Source: Adenophora triphylla var. japonica (lineage: Eukaryota; Streptophyta; Magnoliopsida; Asterales; Campanulaceae). Taken from it: a stretch of 64,000 nt of DNA. Made by a program: the position numbers and the translations under genes. Positions 54,901 through 64,000 of the stretch are shown in pieces (positions within the stretch are counted from its first letter, which is position 1; the number at the start of each line of letters is the position of its first letter). The notes under the pieces are model-generated. The model was not told the DNA's origin. It ran no database searches and saw only the letters and a list, made by a program, of their open reading frames with translations. The stretch is from NCBI GenBank assembly GCA_022495995.1, contig JAFEMH010001454.1, positions 1-64,000 on the forward strand, written 5' to 3'.

Positions 54901-57900
54901 GATATAATCCATATATATGATCCACTTGGAAGCTTCGTAGATGAAGATTGAGCAACGCATGGATCACCAATTAGTTCCATAGTTCAGCACATTAATCATG
55001 CCGCCTGAGAAGTGAGGGAGTTCCCTCCTCCAAGTCTATCTATTAGACGCGTCAATTCTAGTCAACAGAGTACCCTTCAAACAAAAATCCTCGTTGAATG
55101 GCTTCTACAAATTTGTACATGAGGTCTGACCCCACCCACCCCCCAAGAAAAAAATTATCTAAATTCTTGATTTTCAAAGTAATAAATTACTTTTGAGTAT
55201 AACTAATAACATGAACACGAAATCCTAACCGATTTCAGTTGAGACTAATAGGGTTAGATAAACTAAGACAGCTATGACAACAGGAGAAGCAACAAGACAA
55301 CAATGAGTCAACAAGTCAAGATGAAGAAGAATGTACAGCACCTCTCCTCGCTCTCTTCCATCAGTGCCTTCAAGATCCATGACTATAGTGCAAGGTTCAA
55401 TACCAGCACATCTTGCCATCCAAATACCTTTGGTGGTTTGAGACCTGAGCGAATATAATTAAGTTATTTTCATATGGTCTAATAAAAAATAACCAATTTA
55501 AAAAGAGAACAACAGAGGGTACATGCCTTCCCTTGAAAGCATCCATTTCCCTAAAGTTGGTATTAAACAAGTGATTTAGAAGGGTGCTCTTCCCTGTCAG
55601 AAATAAAAAGATTGCCCATTAATGGTACACAGCAGGACCTGATGCAAAATCAATACCAATATATGCTAGACATAGAGTTCATAAACCATGTGGACTTGCA
55701 TCCTATTAGTCAACAAACCATGCAGCTCTTTTAAGGTGACGAGATGGCATCTATAACTAAAAAGGCTGAATTGCATAGAGTATTTCCTATAGCCTTTTTA
55801 CCGCCCAAAATCCCCCTAGCCACAATAGTGAACAAATAGATTCTCTCAACCTTTATTTATAGATGTAATAAATGCTGAAATTGTGACACAACTACCCCAA
55901 AACTATGAAACCAAATGACCTATCTACCCCTATCTCTCACAATTACACCAAACCAAAAACTCATCATTAACAAGCTACCCAACTCCCCACCCACCATTAA
56001 CAAACACCACCCATCCCAAATTTCTCTCCTTCTAAATTTCAAATAAAATCAAACATTTTAAAACTATATATGCTGGAAGAAATTTAAAAAAAAACGAAAC
56101 AATATTAAATGCATGAGGTAAAAAAATATAATTTGCAAGAATATAAAATTAAATACTTAACAATATATATTTTTATTGGATATAAATGTTTTAAAATTAC
56201 ATTTTCTTAAATCGTTTGTATTCAAATAAAATATTTCTTTATTCTTTTTATTTAATTTGTCAAATTTATTTGTAACGCACGGGTGTAACGCTATTGGAGT
56301 GGAGGAAAATTACTCTGATCTCTTTATATAAGAGCAAAGGTGATGTCCAAGATGGTGCCAACTATTGGGGAAACATACTATGAAACTTTGGGAACATGTG
56401 ATTGCACAAAGGATAAGGAGAATTGTGAATGTTTCGGATAACCAATTTGGATTTATGCCCGAAAGATCGACTATGGTATCTTATGAGACAAACCATGGAG
56501 AAATATCGGGATAAAAAAAAAGATTTGCATATGATTTTCATCGATCTGAAGAATGCGTATGATAAAGTACCAAGAGATGTAATTTGGTGAGCTTTAGCAA
56601 AGAAAGGCGTTTCAAAGAATTATATTGATATTATCAAGAACATGTATAATGAAGTTAGCACTATTATATGTACTAGTATTGGGAAGACAAAAGAGTTCCC
56701 TATTACTATTGGAGTGAATAAAGGTTCTGCACTTAGTCCCTTCCTATTTGCTCTGATAATGGACGAATTGACAATGTCAATCCAAGATGATATACCATGG
56801 TGTATGTTATTAGCAAAATGATATTGTGCTGATTGATGAGACAAAAGAGGGTGTTGAAAGTAAATTGTAGTTGTGGAGACACTTTGAAATCTCGAGATTT
56901 TAGACTGAGCAGAAGCAAGACTGAATATTTGGAGTGTAAGTTTAGCAGAGTTGAAAGCAGGGAGGCAGGGGTGATCACATTTAATGGAAAGGCTGTCCAA
57001 GCTTCTGAGTTTTTTCGCTATCTTGAATCTATTATCCAAAAGGATGGAGAATTAGATGAAGATTTGGATCATAGGATTAAAGCAGATTGGCTGAAATGGA
57101 AGAGTGTCACAGGGTTTGTATGTGATTCCGGCATACCCCATAGATTAAAGGGAAAATTCTACCGCACGACAATTAGGCCGCACTGCTTTATGCTACTCAA
57201 TGTTGGGTCGTGAAACAGTGTCACGTTTAGTGAAACAGTGTCACGTTTAAAAGATAAATATACCGTAGATGCGTATGATACGATAGATTTGTAGACATAC
57301 AAGGAATGATCGATCGGGAAATGAGGTGATCGAGTGATGCACCGATTAGGAGGCGTGAAAAGTGGAGAAGTGATAAAATGGCGAGGGGTAGGGGAAGACC
57401 CAAGCAAACTTGGATTCGGTTGATTGAAAACGATATGAGTTTACTTGGATTGGATGAAAATATGACGTTAAAGAGACCGGAGTGGATGGAAAAAATTCGT
57501 GTGGGTGAAGGGGATTGATGTTTTTCTTTTCTTTTTTCCCACCTATTTCTTCTTTTAACTTTTTTTTTCACGATGACATATAAGGATTCATGTTAGCTGA
57601 CCCCAAATTATTTTGGGACTAAGGCTTTGTTGTTGTTGGTGGTGGTGGGTGCAACACTAGTTTTTAAATAATCCAGGAAAACTTTCAATATTATCTTTTT
57701 ATGAGCTATGACCACATTATTGCATGAAATATAACTAATAAAAAGAACATGTTGAAGTTTATAGAAAAGAAGCATTCAAAATCATAAGAAATTCAAATCT
57801 TGAACTTGTAATTTATGATCACATAAATGTATTTTCTCGCATCTGAGATATGGTAGTCAAATTAAGAGAACAAGGGTCCTCAATGTGGTCCAAATGGCTA

Positions 57901-58980
57901 AAAGGTGAACTTAATCTACTTAAAATGAGAATTCATACCACTACTCTGAGGGCCCATGATGGAAACTACAGCGTAAGAAAGTCCACATTCGGCGAGTTTC
58001 ACTTCCTTCTTAAAACTTTCAAGTCCATCAACATTAAAGGTACCATCTCCATCTATAAGGTGAGTAGAGCAACTCGGATCGGCTTTATCTGAAAGTATAA
58101 GCATTTTCATAAGCATATTCACACTTTACAAATGAAGCCCCAATCACATAGAAAAATCAAACTCAATTGAGTACATCATTCTTCGATGCTTCCGAATGCC
58201 ACAATATTTACTCAACTAAGTTCCATTTATCAGGAAACCGAAAAATCAATCACAGATATTTACATTACAACATAATCACACTTGACTGTCCAAAAAAAAA
58301 ATTGTGCTTATAATCTTGAAGCTTGACTCTAAATATTTGTCCACCTGATGAAAAATATTTTTAAGTCCAACTAAGCCAAGTTGACACTCTAAGCTAGTGC
58401 CAGCTGATGCATTCATTCCTTTTCAGGATCCCAGAACTCAAAACCCACAACTCAGAAACTAGTTCTTAAACTTTCTCAGTATTGCATTACAAACAAATAC
58501 TATCACACTAAGTTATTGAAAGTCATCTGGTTCAATATTAAACCAGCTGTTCTTCTGAAAGGTTTAACCAAGCAAATTTCATAATTATGAATTCATCTCA
58601 ATCAATACAAACTGATCAAGCCTCAAGGATCTATATTCTCAATACTAGTTAAGTCCAGTCTGACCAAACCCCTAAAATATAAGATTAAATAATAACAAAC
58701 GAAAATCAAACCCAATTATTAAATAACAGAGGAACAAGTATTAATCACTCGACAGCAATGAAAATTTAAAAGAAAAAAAAAACTGTTACACATAATCATA
58801 AACTTTTTTGCGTTAGAGCACAAGATGAAGAACCATAACCCTAGCGAAACAATTCAAATCAAATGAAGCTGAAATTGTCAAAATGTTAGGTTTAGAATGG
58901 AAACGAGAATAATAAATACGTGAATTAGAGTTTAGATCAGACGGATCAAAGCATCTGAAGTTGAAGAGATGCATACCCAT
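45917..58980 (-). CDS. RHD3: ROOT HAIR DEFECTIVE 3 (RHD3), atlastin/Sey1-type ER GTPase
   Basis: Twenty-three coding exons splice into 2457 nt, 818 residues: 58977-58980, 57939-58088, 55527-55593, 55342-55444, 54708-54778, 54563-54626, 54414-54479, 54248-54295, 54115-54177, 53952-54008, 53463-53621, 53316-53384, 53143-53234, 52191-52269, 50754-50919, 49283-49407, 48599-48861, 48386-48482, 48136-48297, 47937-48041, 47005-47099, 46791-46887, 45917-46171. All phases fit and no stop occurs. The GTPase keeps GPQSSGKST (47-55), DLEGTDG (97-103) and the RD motif (171-172). A helical middle domain is followed by two membrane segments (about 683-700 and 704-722) and a Ser/Asn-rich tail. RHD3 fuses and shapes tubular ER and is needed for cell expansion and root hairs. 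Known family length is about 800. Two introns use GC donors. It looks functional. Confidence 0.95.
46490..46747. mobile_element. Stowaway MITE in RHD3 intron 22
   Basis: CTCCCCCGTCCCAGAATGA and the right end GGGATGAAGGGAG are inverted, with TA at 46488-46489 and 46748-46749. Confidence 0.8.
49566..49821. mobile_element. Stowaway-like MITE in RHD3 intron 15
   Basis: The ends CTTCTTCCGTACC and GGGATGGAAG are inverted with mismatches; TA flanks at 49564-49565 and 49822-49823. Confidence 0.65.
49881..50286. repeat. 203-bp tandem duplication in RHD3 intron 15
   Basis: 49881-50083 (starting TGTGAAGCTAATTAGATGAT) is repeated at 50084-50286 with few changes (ATATCTTTCAAG versus ATCTCTTTCGAG, and CCCGTG versus CCCATG). 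Each copy ends in an A-run (about 11 bp), which may have mediated the duplication. Confidence 0.92.
50983..51239. mobile_element. Stowaway MITE in RHD3 intron 14
   Basis: TTCCCTCTGTTTCTAAATGAATG at the left pairs with CATTCATATAGGGACAGTGGGAG at the right; TA at 50981-50982 and 51240-51241. A second, truncated end lies at 51665-51685 (GGGCAGAGGGAGTATA). Confidence 0.75.
55750..57660 (+). mobile_element. Probable Helitron fragment in RHD3 intron 2, split by a LINE
   Basis: A possible 5' end TCTATAACTAAAAAGG follows an A at 55749. The 3' side, once the LINE is removed, reads GCACGGGTGTAACGCTAG followed by T, like Helitron ends (GCACGGGTTACACCCTAGT at 44819). The expected upstream half of the hairpin (CCCGTGC) is missing, so this is either decayed or misread. 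No coding sequence of its own. Confidence 0.45.
56294..57646 (+). mobile_element. RTE-type LINE fragment, 5'-truncated
   Basis: A non-LTR retrotransposon lies between near-identical 13-mers GGGTGTAACGCTA (56281-56293) and GGGTGCAACACTA (57647-57659), its target duplication. It ends in CTTTGTTGTTGTTGGTGG after the 'ccaaattattttgggactaaggc' stretch, as plant RTE elements do. Reverse-transcriptase text is clear but broken: [32 protein letters not shown] with a following [23 protein letters not shown], and [17 protein letters not shown]. The catalytic YADD-like box (near 56815) is disrupted. It is antisense to RHD3 and inactive. Confidence 0.8.
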
Positions 58981-59200
58981 GCCGGAGAATTCCGATGGTC
59001 GGAGTGAGAGCGTCGGAGGGGATTGAGAGATTGTGGAGACGCTGGAGATAATTCGATTTGATGGTGAAGAAATAATGGTGCGATCTCATATAATAGGCGA
59101 AGGGCATAAACCTTTTTTTTTTTTTTTCTATTTCTTTGCTCTGAAAAGTAGGCTTGACTGTCCCGAGGGAAGAAATAGCAAAGGATAACAAATGTTAAGT
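58981..59200 (-). promoter_or_regulatory. RHD3 5' UTR and proximal promoter
   Basis: Upstream of the ATG (58978-58980, minus strand) the sequence GGATTGAGAGATTG and its surroundings look like 5' UTR. TATTATATGAG (minus, about 59096-59086) is a possible TATA element about 110 bp before the start codon. A T-run at 59111-59126 lies behind it. The transcription start cannot be fixed by reading. Confidence 0.4.
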
Positions 59201-59240
59201 TTCACGTATATGACGATATTATGTTAAATTTAGGTATTTA

Positions 59241-60301
59241 GGTCCGTTTGTTTGGTCGTAAAATAACTTGTTTTTGTAAAATAATTCGTTTTATGCCTTT
59301 TGGTTGAGCCTTCGAAAAATATTTTTTGAAAAATAACTCTTTTTTCGTTGTTTGATTGTTTTCCGAAAAATGGAAAAAACGTTTTCCGGAAAATATTCTA
59401 CGCCCTTCCTAATTCTTAACTAAAACGACTTACTGACTTTGTCCTAAGTAAAACATTTTTCGAAAAATGGTGCCCCTCATGTACAATTCATATTTTACAA
59501 GGTATAACATAATAATAATAATAATAATAATAATTAAAAAAAATCACCCCTACCCCTACCCCTACCCCTGCTATCCCACCCCCCACCCACCCCCCCCCAC
59601 ACCTCCCCCCAAATTTTTTTTTTTTAACCGCTCCACCCACCCCCTGCCTACCCCACCCCCCACTCATCCCCCAAAAAAAATTTTTGTAACCGCCCCACCC
59701 ACCCCCTGCCTACCCCACCCCCACCCCAAATTTTTTTTTTTTTTTGTAACCGCCCCACCCACCCCCAAATTTTTTTTTGTAACCGCCCAACCCACCCCCT
59801 GCCTACCCCCCACCCCCCCCCAAATATTTTTTTTTTTGTAACCGCCCCACCCATCCCCTGCCTACTCCACCCCACCCACCCACCCACCTCCCATCCCAAA
59901 AATTTATTTTTTTAATCATTAAAAAAAAATTAATAATTTTTTTTTGGAGTTGGGGGTGGTTGGGGTGGTTACAAAAAATGATTAAAAAAATATTTTTTTT
60001 GGAGTGGGGGGTGGGTGGGGTGGGGTAGGCAGGGGGTGGGTGGGGCGGTTACAAAAAAAAAATAAAAAATTTTGGGGTGGTGGGGGGTGGGTGGTTACAA
60101 AAAATGATTAAAAAAAATTTTTTTTAATAAAACATTTTACGCCCTTTCGAAAAACATTTTTCTTACCAAACACCCGAAAATATTTTACACCCTTCCTCCG
60201 TAAAATATTTTACGCCCTACCTCCGTAAAACATTTTACAGAAGAGAAAACATTTTTTGGAAAACGTTTTCAAAAAAATATTTTACGTCGAAACAAACGGA
60301 A
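59241..60301. mobile_element. Harbinger-type MITE with C/G-rich inverted interior
   Basis: GGTCCGTTTGTTTGGTCGTAA at the left pairs with the inverted TTACGTCGAAACAAACGGA at the right, flanked by TTA at 59238-59240 and 60302-60304. Subterminal TTTTCCGAAAA and AAAATATTTTACG motifs link it to MITE 1 at 24970. The interior carries a C-rich tandem array (59548-59895) and its G-rich inverted counterpart (59940-60100). The proline-rich (PTPPP) frame at 59467-59841 is only this repeat. Confidence 0.78.
59548..60100. repeat. CCCCACCCACCCC tandem array and inverted G-rich copy
   Basis: Units of about 55-60 bp read GTAACCGCCCCACCCACCCC, then CTGCCTACCCCACC, then an A/T run. Four to five units stand on the left and two to three, inverted (GGGGTAGGCAGGGGGTGGGT, then GCGGTTACAAA), on the right. 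Runs of C (or G) of three or more recur regularly. Confidence 0.88.
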
Positions 60302-60304
60302 TTA

Positions 60305-61191
60305 GAAATGGACTACTCTTTTAGTCCCAAAAAAACTGTCGTTTTGTCATTTTCATCAATTTAAAAAAAAAAATCATTATTATTTAATATCTTTATTTAT
60401 TTTTTATTTTTTCAATATAACTTCACTCAATATAATAATTAATACAATGACTCAAGTTCCAATGAATGTAAGAATAAATTTAAAAATTGAATGTTTTCAA
60501 TCCAGATAATTATTTTGGACCAAATATTTAGTCAAAAGAAAGTTGTTTGGTACTGGAGTTAGTATTTAAAGTGAACACATAGTACTCTCTACTTAATTAC
60601 AGTATTCAATTATTTTAACATTTTTATTTAGATTTAATCCTTATTTTCTTTTTTAATTGATAGTTTGAAAATTTAATGATTTAAACCCAATAAATTAATA
60701 GTTTTTAAAATATAGGTAGTTTTTCAGGCAAATTACATAATAAATTAAATATTTTATATAACAGAGAAAATACGTAGTATTTTAAAAAAAAAAATTATAT
60801 CTAATCAAAACAACTCTTTATAACATCTATATTCTGTTTTGTTGGTAATTATTTATTAAGTAACATGATTTGTAAAATAAATACATAAATTTCGGGAAGA
60901 GTTTTTTTTTAAGAAATTGTCATTTGTTTTGGAACGGGGTATATGCTATTTGATATACTCATTAAGTATAATTGCTAATGATTTTTTTTGAAGGATTTAC
61001 ATAATTGCTAATGATAAATAAAAGAGTAATTGAAGCTTATATTAAAGTAGTTTAATGATGGTGTTTGTTTGTATTATTATATATTATGATCGAGGTTTAA
61101 CAATTCACCAATAAAATTAAAATCATATTATATGGTTGGGATATACTCAAGAGATATAGGTGTATTTAGGACAGATAATATTAAAAATTAT
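60305..61191. other. Intergenic AT-rich DNA
   Basis: No gene was seen. A degenerate Stowaway-like stretch may span about 60312-60600 (ACTCTTTTAGTCCCAAAA at the left), without a clear right end. Confidence 0.5.
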
Positions 61192-61194
61192 TTA

Positions 61195-61323
61195 GGGTAT
61201 GTTTGGCAACCTCAATTTCAAGACTTGAATTTGAAGTTGAAAGAACAAAATGAATTTCGTAAAACTAATTTAACTCTTTCAATTCCAATTCAATGGATTA
61301 GAATTGAGTTGCCAAACATACCC
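61195..61323. mobile_element. Tourist-type MITE, 129 bp, TTA duplication
   Basis: GGGTATGTTTGGCAACCTCAATT pairs with the inverted AATTGAGTTGCCAAACATACCC at the right end, flanked by TTA at 61192-61194 and 61324-61326. The whole element folds into a hairpin. Confidence 0.88.
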
Positions 61324-61326
61324 TTA

Positions 61327-62480
61327 GAGGACGTTTGGTAGGACGATTAAAGCACTGGATATCATAAATAATACGAAAGATAGTGTTTGGTAAGTTTTTA
61401 AGCTTTTGGATAAATTAGAAGGGTGGAAAGGATAAGGGACTTATCCCCTGCTTATTTATCCCTACTAAGGGGGTGGTATTATTAATACGGCTAAAAAAAA
61501 GAAGCGTTCAATTTTATCACATCTCAAATATACCCCTTATAAATAACAAAAGCCTCGTCAAAAATTGTCAATCGTCAAGATCGTCGTCCTCGATTTTTTT
61601 TTGCCGGCAATTTTCTCGCGGTAAACAGCGAACAGGTAAGAAATTATTGTGAAATTTTTTTTTTGCCAAAGTCTTTTTTGTAATCGATCTGTGAAGAAAC
61701 ATTGAATTGAAATCAGAATCATCAATTTTACTTTCCGAAATTGATCTCGTTCTTTCAATTTGAAAACCAATGTTTGGAATTCAGAAAACCACGGTTATGA
61801 TAAACTGAAATCAATCTTCTTCTTTTTTTTCTCGTTGAGTCAAATGATCAAACAGTTGGTGTGCTCTGATAGTGATCGAGTTTCCAATGGCTCCTTCTTA
61901 TTTTAAGCCTCTGTTGATCTTCGGGCACTGTTGTTAGTTATAAATATAGTCGGTCGCATGGCAAAAACATATCAATTTTTATTGTTGTTGATTCACGTCA
62001 TGAGATTGTGATAAGGTATCAAGCTCGATCATTACCTGGAAGTAATGATCTTTCATCATTCCATCTACGGATGATTTTGAGACTTGTCAAATTACATCTA
62101 ACTTCTTGTTCTAGTTCAAGTTTATTGCTCGCAGAACTCGGTTTTTTGCAGAACCAAATGAGCTAAACAGGCCAAAAGATTATTGTCTTTTTCTTATTTT
62201 TGTTGTAAACTTACAACTACAGCAACACCACCATAAATGGTAGCCTGATTTATGTTTAATTTCCCAATAATGGATTATAAGCTTACATTTAGAAACCTTT
62301 GGTATCCTTACAGCAGAGCTCCGCTCATTTGATTAGTATCTCTGGGATCGAATGAGCTCTATCATTTTGTTCTTTCTTAGCGGAGATTGTTAAAAGTGCA
62401 ATGGCTTTTTGCCTTCAATTATTTCTAATTTGGCCTTGTAATTATTTATTGATATTTACTAGTTTACATTATATATAGAA
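61327..62480 (+). other. Non-coding leader upstream of Harbinger gene
   Basis: TATAAATA at 61538-61545 is a possible promoter. The rest is AT-rich without a supported gene and may contain 5' UTR or introns. Confidence 0.45.
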
Positions 62481-63854
62481 ATGGACTCACAAAATCATGA
62501 GGAAGAGATAGCTACCTTTCTTGCGTTGCATGCTGTTTTGATTAATGTGCATGCTTACTACAATATGATGACCGCTGCTGTAACCTACTCGATTCAAAAT
62601 GGGTATGTGGGAATTGATGAAAATCGTCTATATACAATGTATGAGAAGATTCCAAAGCAAGTCGAGGAACTATAAAGGTTGCTTAGACAATCTGACACTT
62701 CATGCATCAATAATTTGCGGATGGATAGACACACGTTCATTACCCTTTACGATATGCTTAGAGAGAAAGGGGTTTCTGATTCTAGGTATGTATCTGTAGA
62801 GGAGAAAGTAGCTACTTTGCTATCTATTCTTGCACACCACAAGAAAAATCTAATCATAGCATACGACATGAGGAGATCAGGACAAACTGTTAGCAACTAC
62901 TTTAATGACGTCCTCAATGCTATTGTGATGCTTGGCCCTCAATTGTTTGTTCAACCTGATCCTGAACCTCCGAACTCTAGTGATTCACGGTGGAACCCTT
63001 TTGAGGTAAAATTAAAATCTATTTCAATTTATTCAGGCATGTCACGCTGATAATGATATAACAATAATATTTTAGTATATTTGTAGGGTGCATTAGATGG
63101 TACATATATTAGAGTGAATTGCAGTGAAGAGGCTAAGCCAAGATATAGGTCTCGAAAGGGAGAAATAGCCATGAATGTTTTGGGTGTATGTGACAAGAAC
63201 ATGAATTTTATATTCATATTGACTGGATGGGAAGGTTCTGCTGCAGATAATGACGCCTTATATATAAATATGCAGAAAGAACCGACCATGCAAAAACTCA
63301 GAACGAAGTCTTTTCCCTTCTACCCAGATTGGTGTAAAATATGGGGGAATGACAGGGCAACTAGAGAGTTTTCTCAGACTCCTACCGATGCTGCTGAGGA
63401 CTTGAATCAAACTAGAGTTGGTTCTCGTACTCAGATTCATGATTTGGATGCTCCTGAGGTTGGACTTGAGGATATAGATACTTTTGTGCCTGTTGCTCAG
63501 AATAATATGCATAGAAAGAAGGGTATTGAGCCCAGAAAGCGTAAGAGGGTCAACGAAGAGATAGGGAAGAAAATGAACAAGAATTTGGAAAATGGGGCAA
63601 AAGCAATGAATCGAGTCGCAGATTCATTAGAGGTAGTGGCTGGGCGTTTGGGGCATGAAAAAGATCAAAGTGATAAGAGGGAGCAACTTGATGAATTGAT
63701 TGAACCACTTGGATTTTCTCTTCAGGAGCACGTTTATATAATGTCACAATTAGCCCAGAAGCCCTTCCTACTTGATGCTTTTCGTGGTCTTAAAAGTGAA
63801 GACAGACGTTTTGAGATGGCGAAGATGATCCTTTATAGCAATGATAAAATGTGA
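62481..63854 (+). pseudogene. Harbinger transposase N-half fused to Myb/SANT-like partner C-half
   Basis: Two exons fit: 62481-63005 and 63087-63854, with a GT...AG intron and phase 0 on both sides, 431 codons. One in-frame TAA (62673-62675, codon 65) interrupts it. Residues 66-165 resemble the N-terminal domain of plant HARBI1/ALP1-like nucleases (LRMDRHTFITLYDML, EEKVATLLSILAHH). [10 protein letters not shown] carries the first catalytic aspartate, and [12 protein letters not shown] the second. The sequence then switches to text typical of the element's other gene, the Myb/SANT-like partner ([20 protein letters not shown], then a lysine-rich stretch and [17 protein letters not shown]). The third catalytic glutamate is lost. 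The transposase cuts DNA; the partner binds it. This is an internal-deletion fusion. Confidence 0.75.
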
Positions 63855-64000
63855 GTTTCTACTTAACGTAATTCTTAAGTCTATGATCACTATTCACTAC
63901 CTATATTGAACCATGTTAGCATCGTTTTGGATTACATAGCGACTTGTCAGCGATATTTTTTTTTCTAAAATAAGCTACATATTGTGGTTTATGTTGCTAG

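Larger units (their letters stand above)
61327..64000 (+). mobile_element. PIF/Harbinger element, left part (end outside window)
   Basis: A transposase of the Harbinger family (62481-63854) lies here. A candidate left end is GAGGACGTTTGGTAGGACG directly after TTA at 61324-61326, the usual target for this superfamily. The right end is not in the window, so the boundary is a proposal only. Confidence 0.45.

Noticed and set aside
56833..57213. 126-codon frame as an independent gene in RHD3 intron 2
   Set aside because: The text ([17 protein letters not shown] and the following) is the C-terminal part of a broken LINE reverse transcriptase ORF.
59467..59899. Proline- and glycine-rich frames on both strands
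   Set aside because: They arise from the CCCCACCC repeat array; the repeat stays open in several frames by composition.

Overview
The window looks like nuclear DNA of a eudicot flowering plant. It has one host gene with many introns, Stowaway-type (CTCCCTCCGT, TA target) and Tourist-type (TTA target) MITEs, Ty3 Tat-lineage and Ty1 copia retrotransposons, plant hAT, Helitron and PIF/Harbinger elements, and AT-rich intergenic DNA. I cannot name the species from sequence alone. No rRNA, tRNA or CRISPR array was seen; the tRNA-like stretches are retrotransposon primer-binding sites. All boundaries, frames and identities were read by eye.

Region 1 (1-9600) is a very large, diverged inverted duplication. 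The arms (1-4325 and 4366-9600) align as reverse complements from end to end around a spacer of about 40 bp. They share MITEs and the same hAT insertion site. No credible gene lies in it.

Region 2 (9013-24496) is a hAT DNA transposon with clear terminal inverted repeats and the 8-bp duplication GTTAAGAC. A 12.1-kb Ty3 element of the Tat lineage (Tat-A, 9802-21943) split its transposase gene. Tat-A has 660-bp LTRs with only two differences, a tRNA-Glu primer site, an open gag-protease frame, a broken pol, a tandem repeat block, and an antisense three-exon gene that is still intact.

Region 3 (24750-38159) is an older, reverse-oriented Tat relative (Tat-B) with decayed LTRs. An internal deletion removed all of pol and joined the antisense gene to gag. 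Two TTA-target MITEs lie back to back in its left LTR, a hAT MITE lies in its right LTR, and a copia element (29791-34909) lies in its antisense gene.

Region 4 (38160-45900) is repeat-rich. It holds Stowaway MITEs, one nested in another, and a non-autonomous hAT (40847-45264) that carries a 3.6-kb non-autonomous Helitron.

Region 5 (45917-58980, minus strand) is the one intact host gene: a 23-coding-exon ROOT HAIR DEFECTIVE 3 (atlastin/Sey1-type ER-shaping GTPase) of 818 residues. Its introns carry MITEs, a tandem duplication, and a probable Helitron fragment that contains an RTE-type LINE.

Region 6 (59200-64000) holds a C/G-rich TTA-target MITE, a small Tourist MITE, and the start of a PIF/Harbinger element. 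In that element the transposase N-terminal half is fused in frame to the C-terminal part of the partner Myb/SANT-like protein, with one stop codon in the way.
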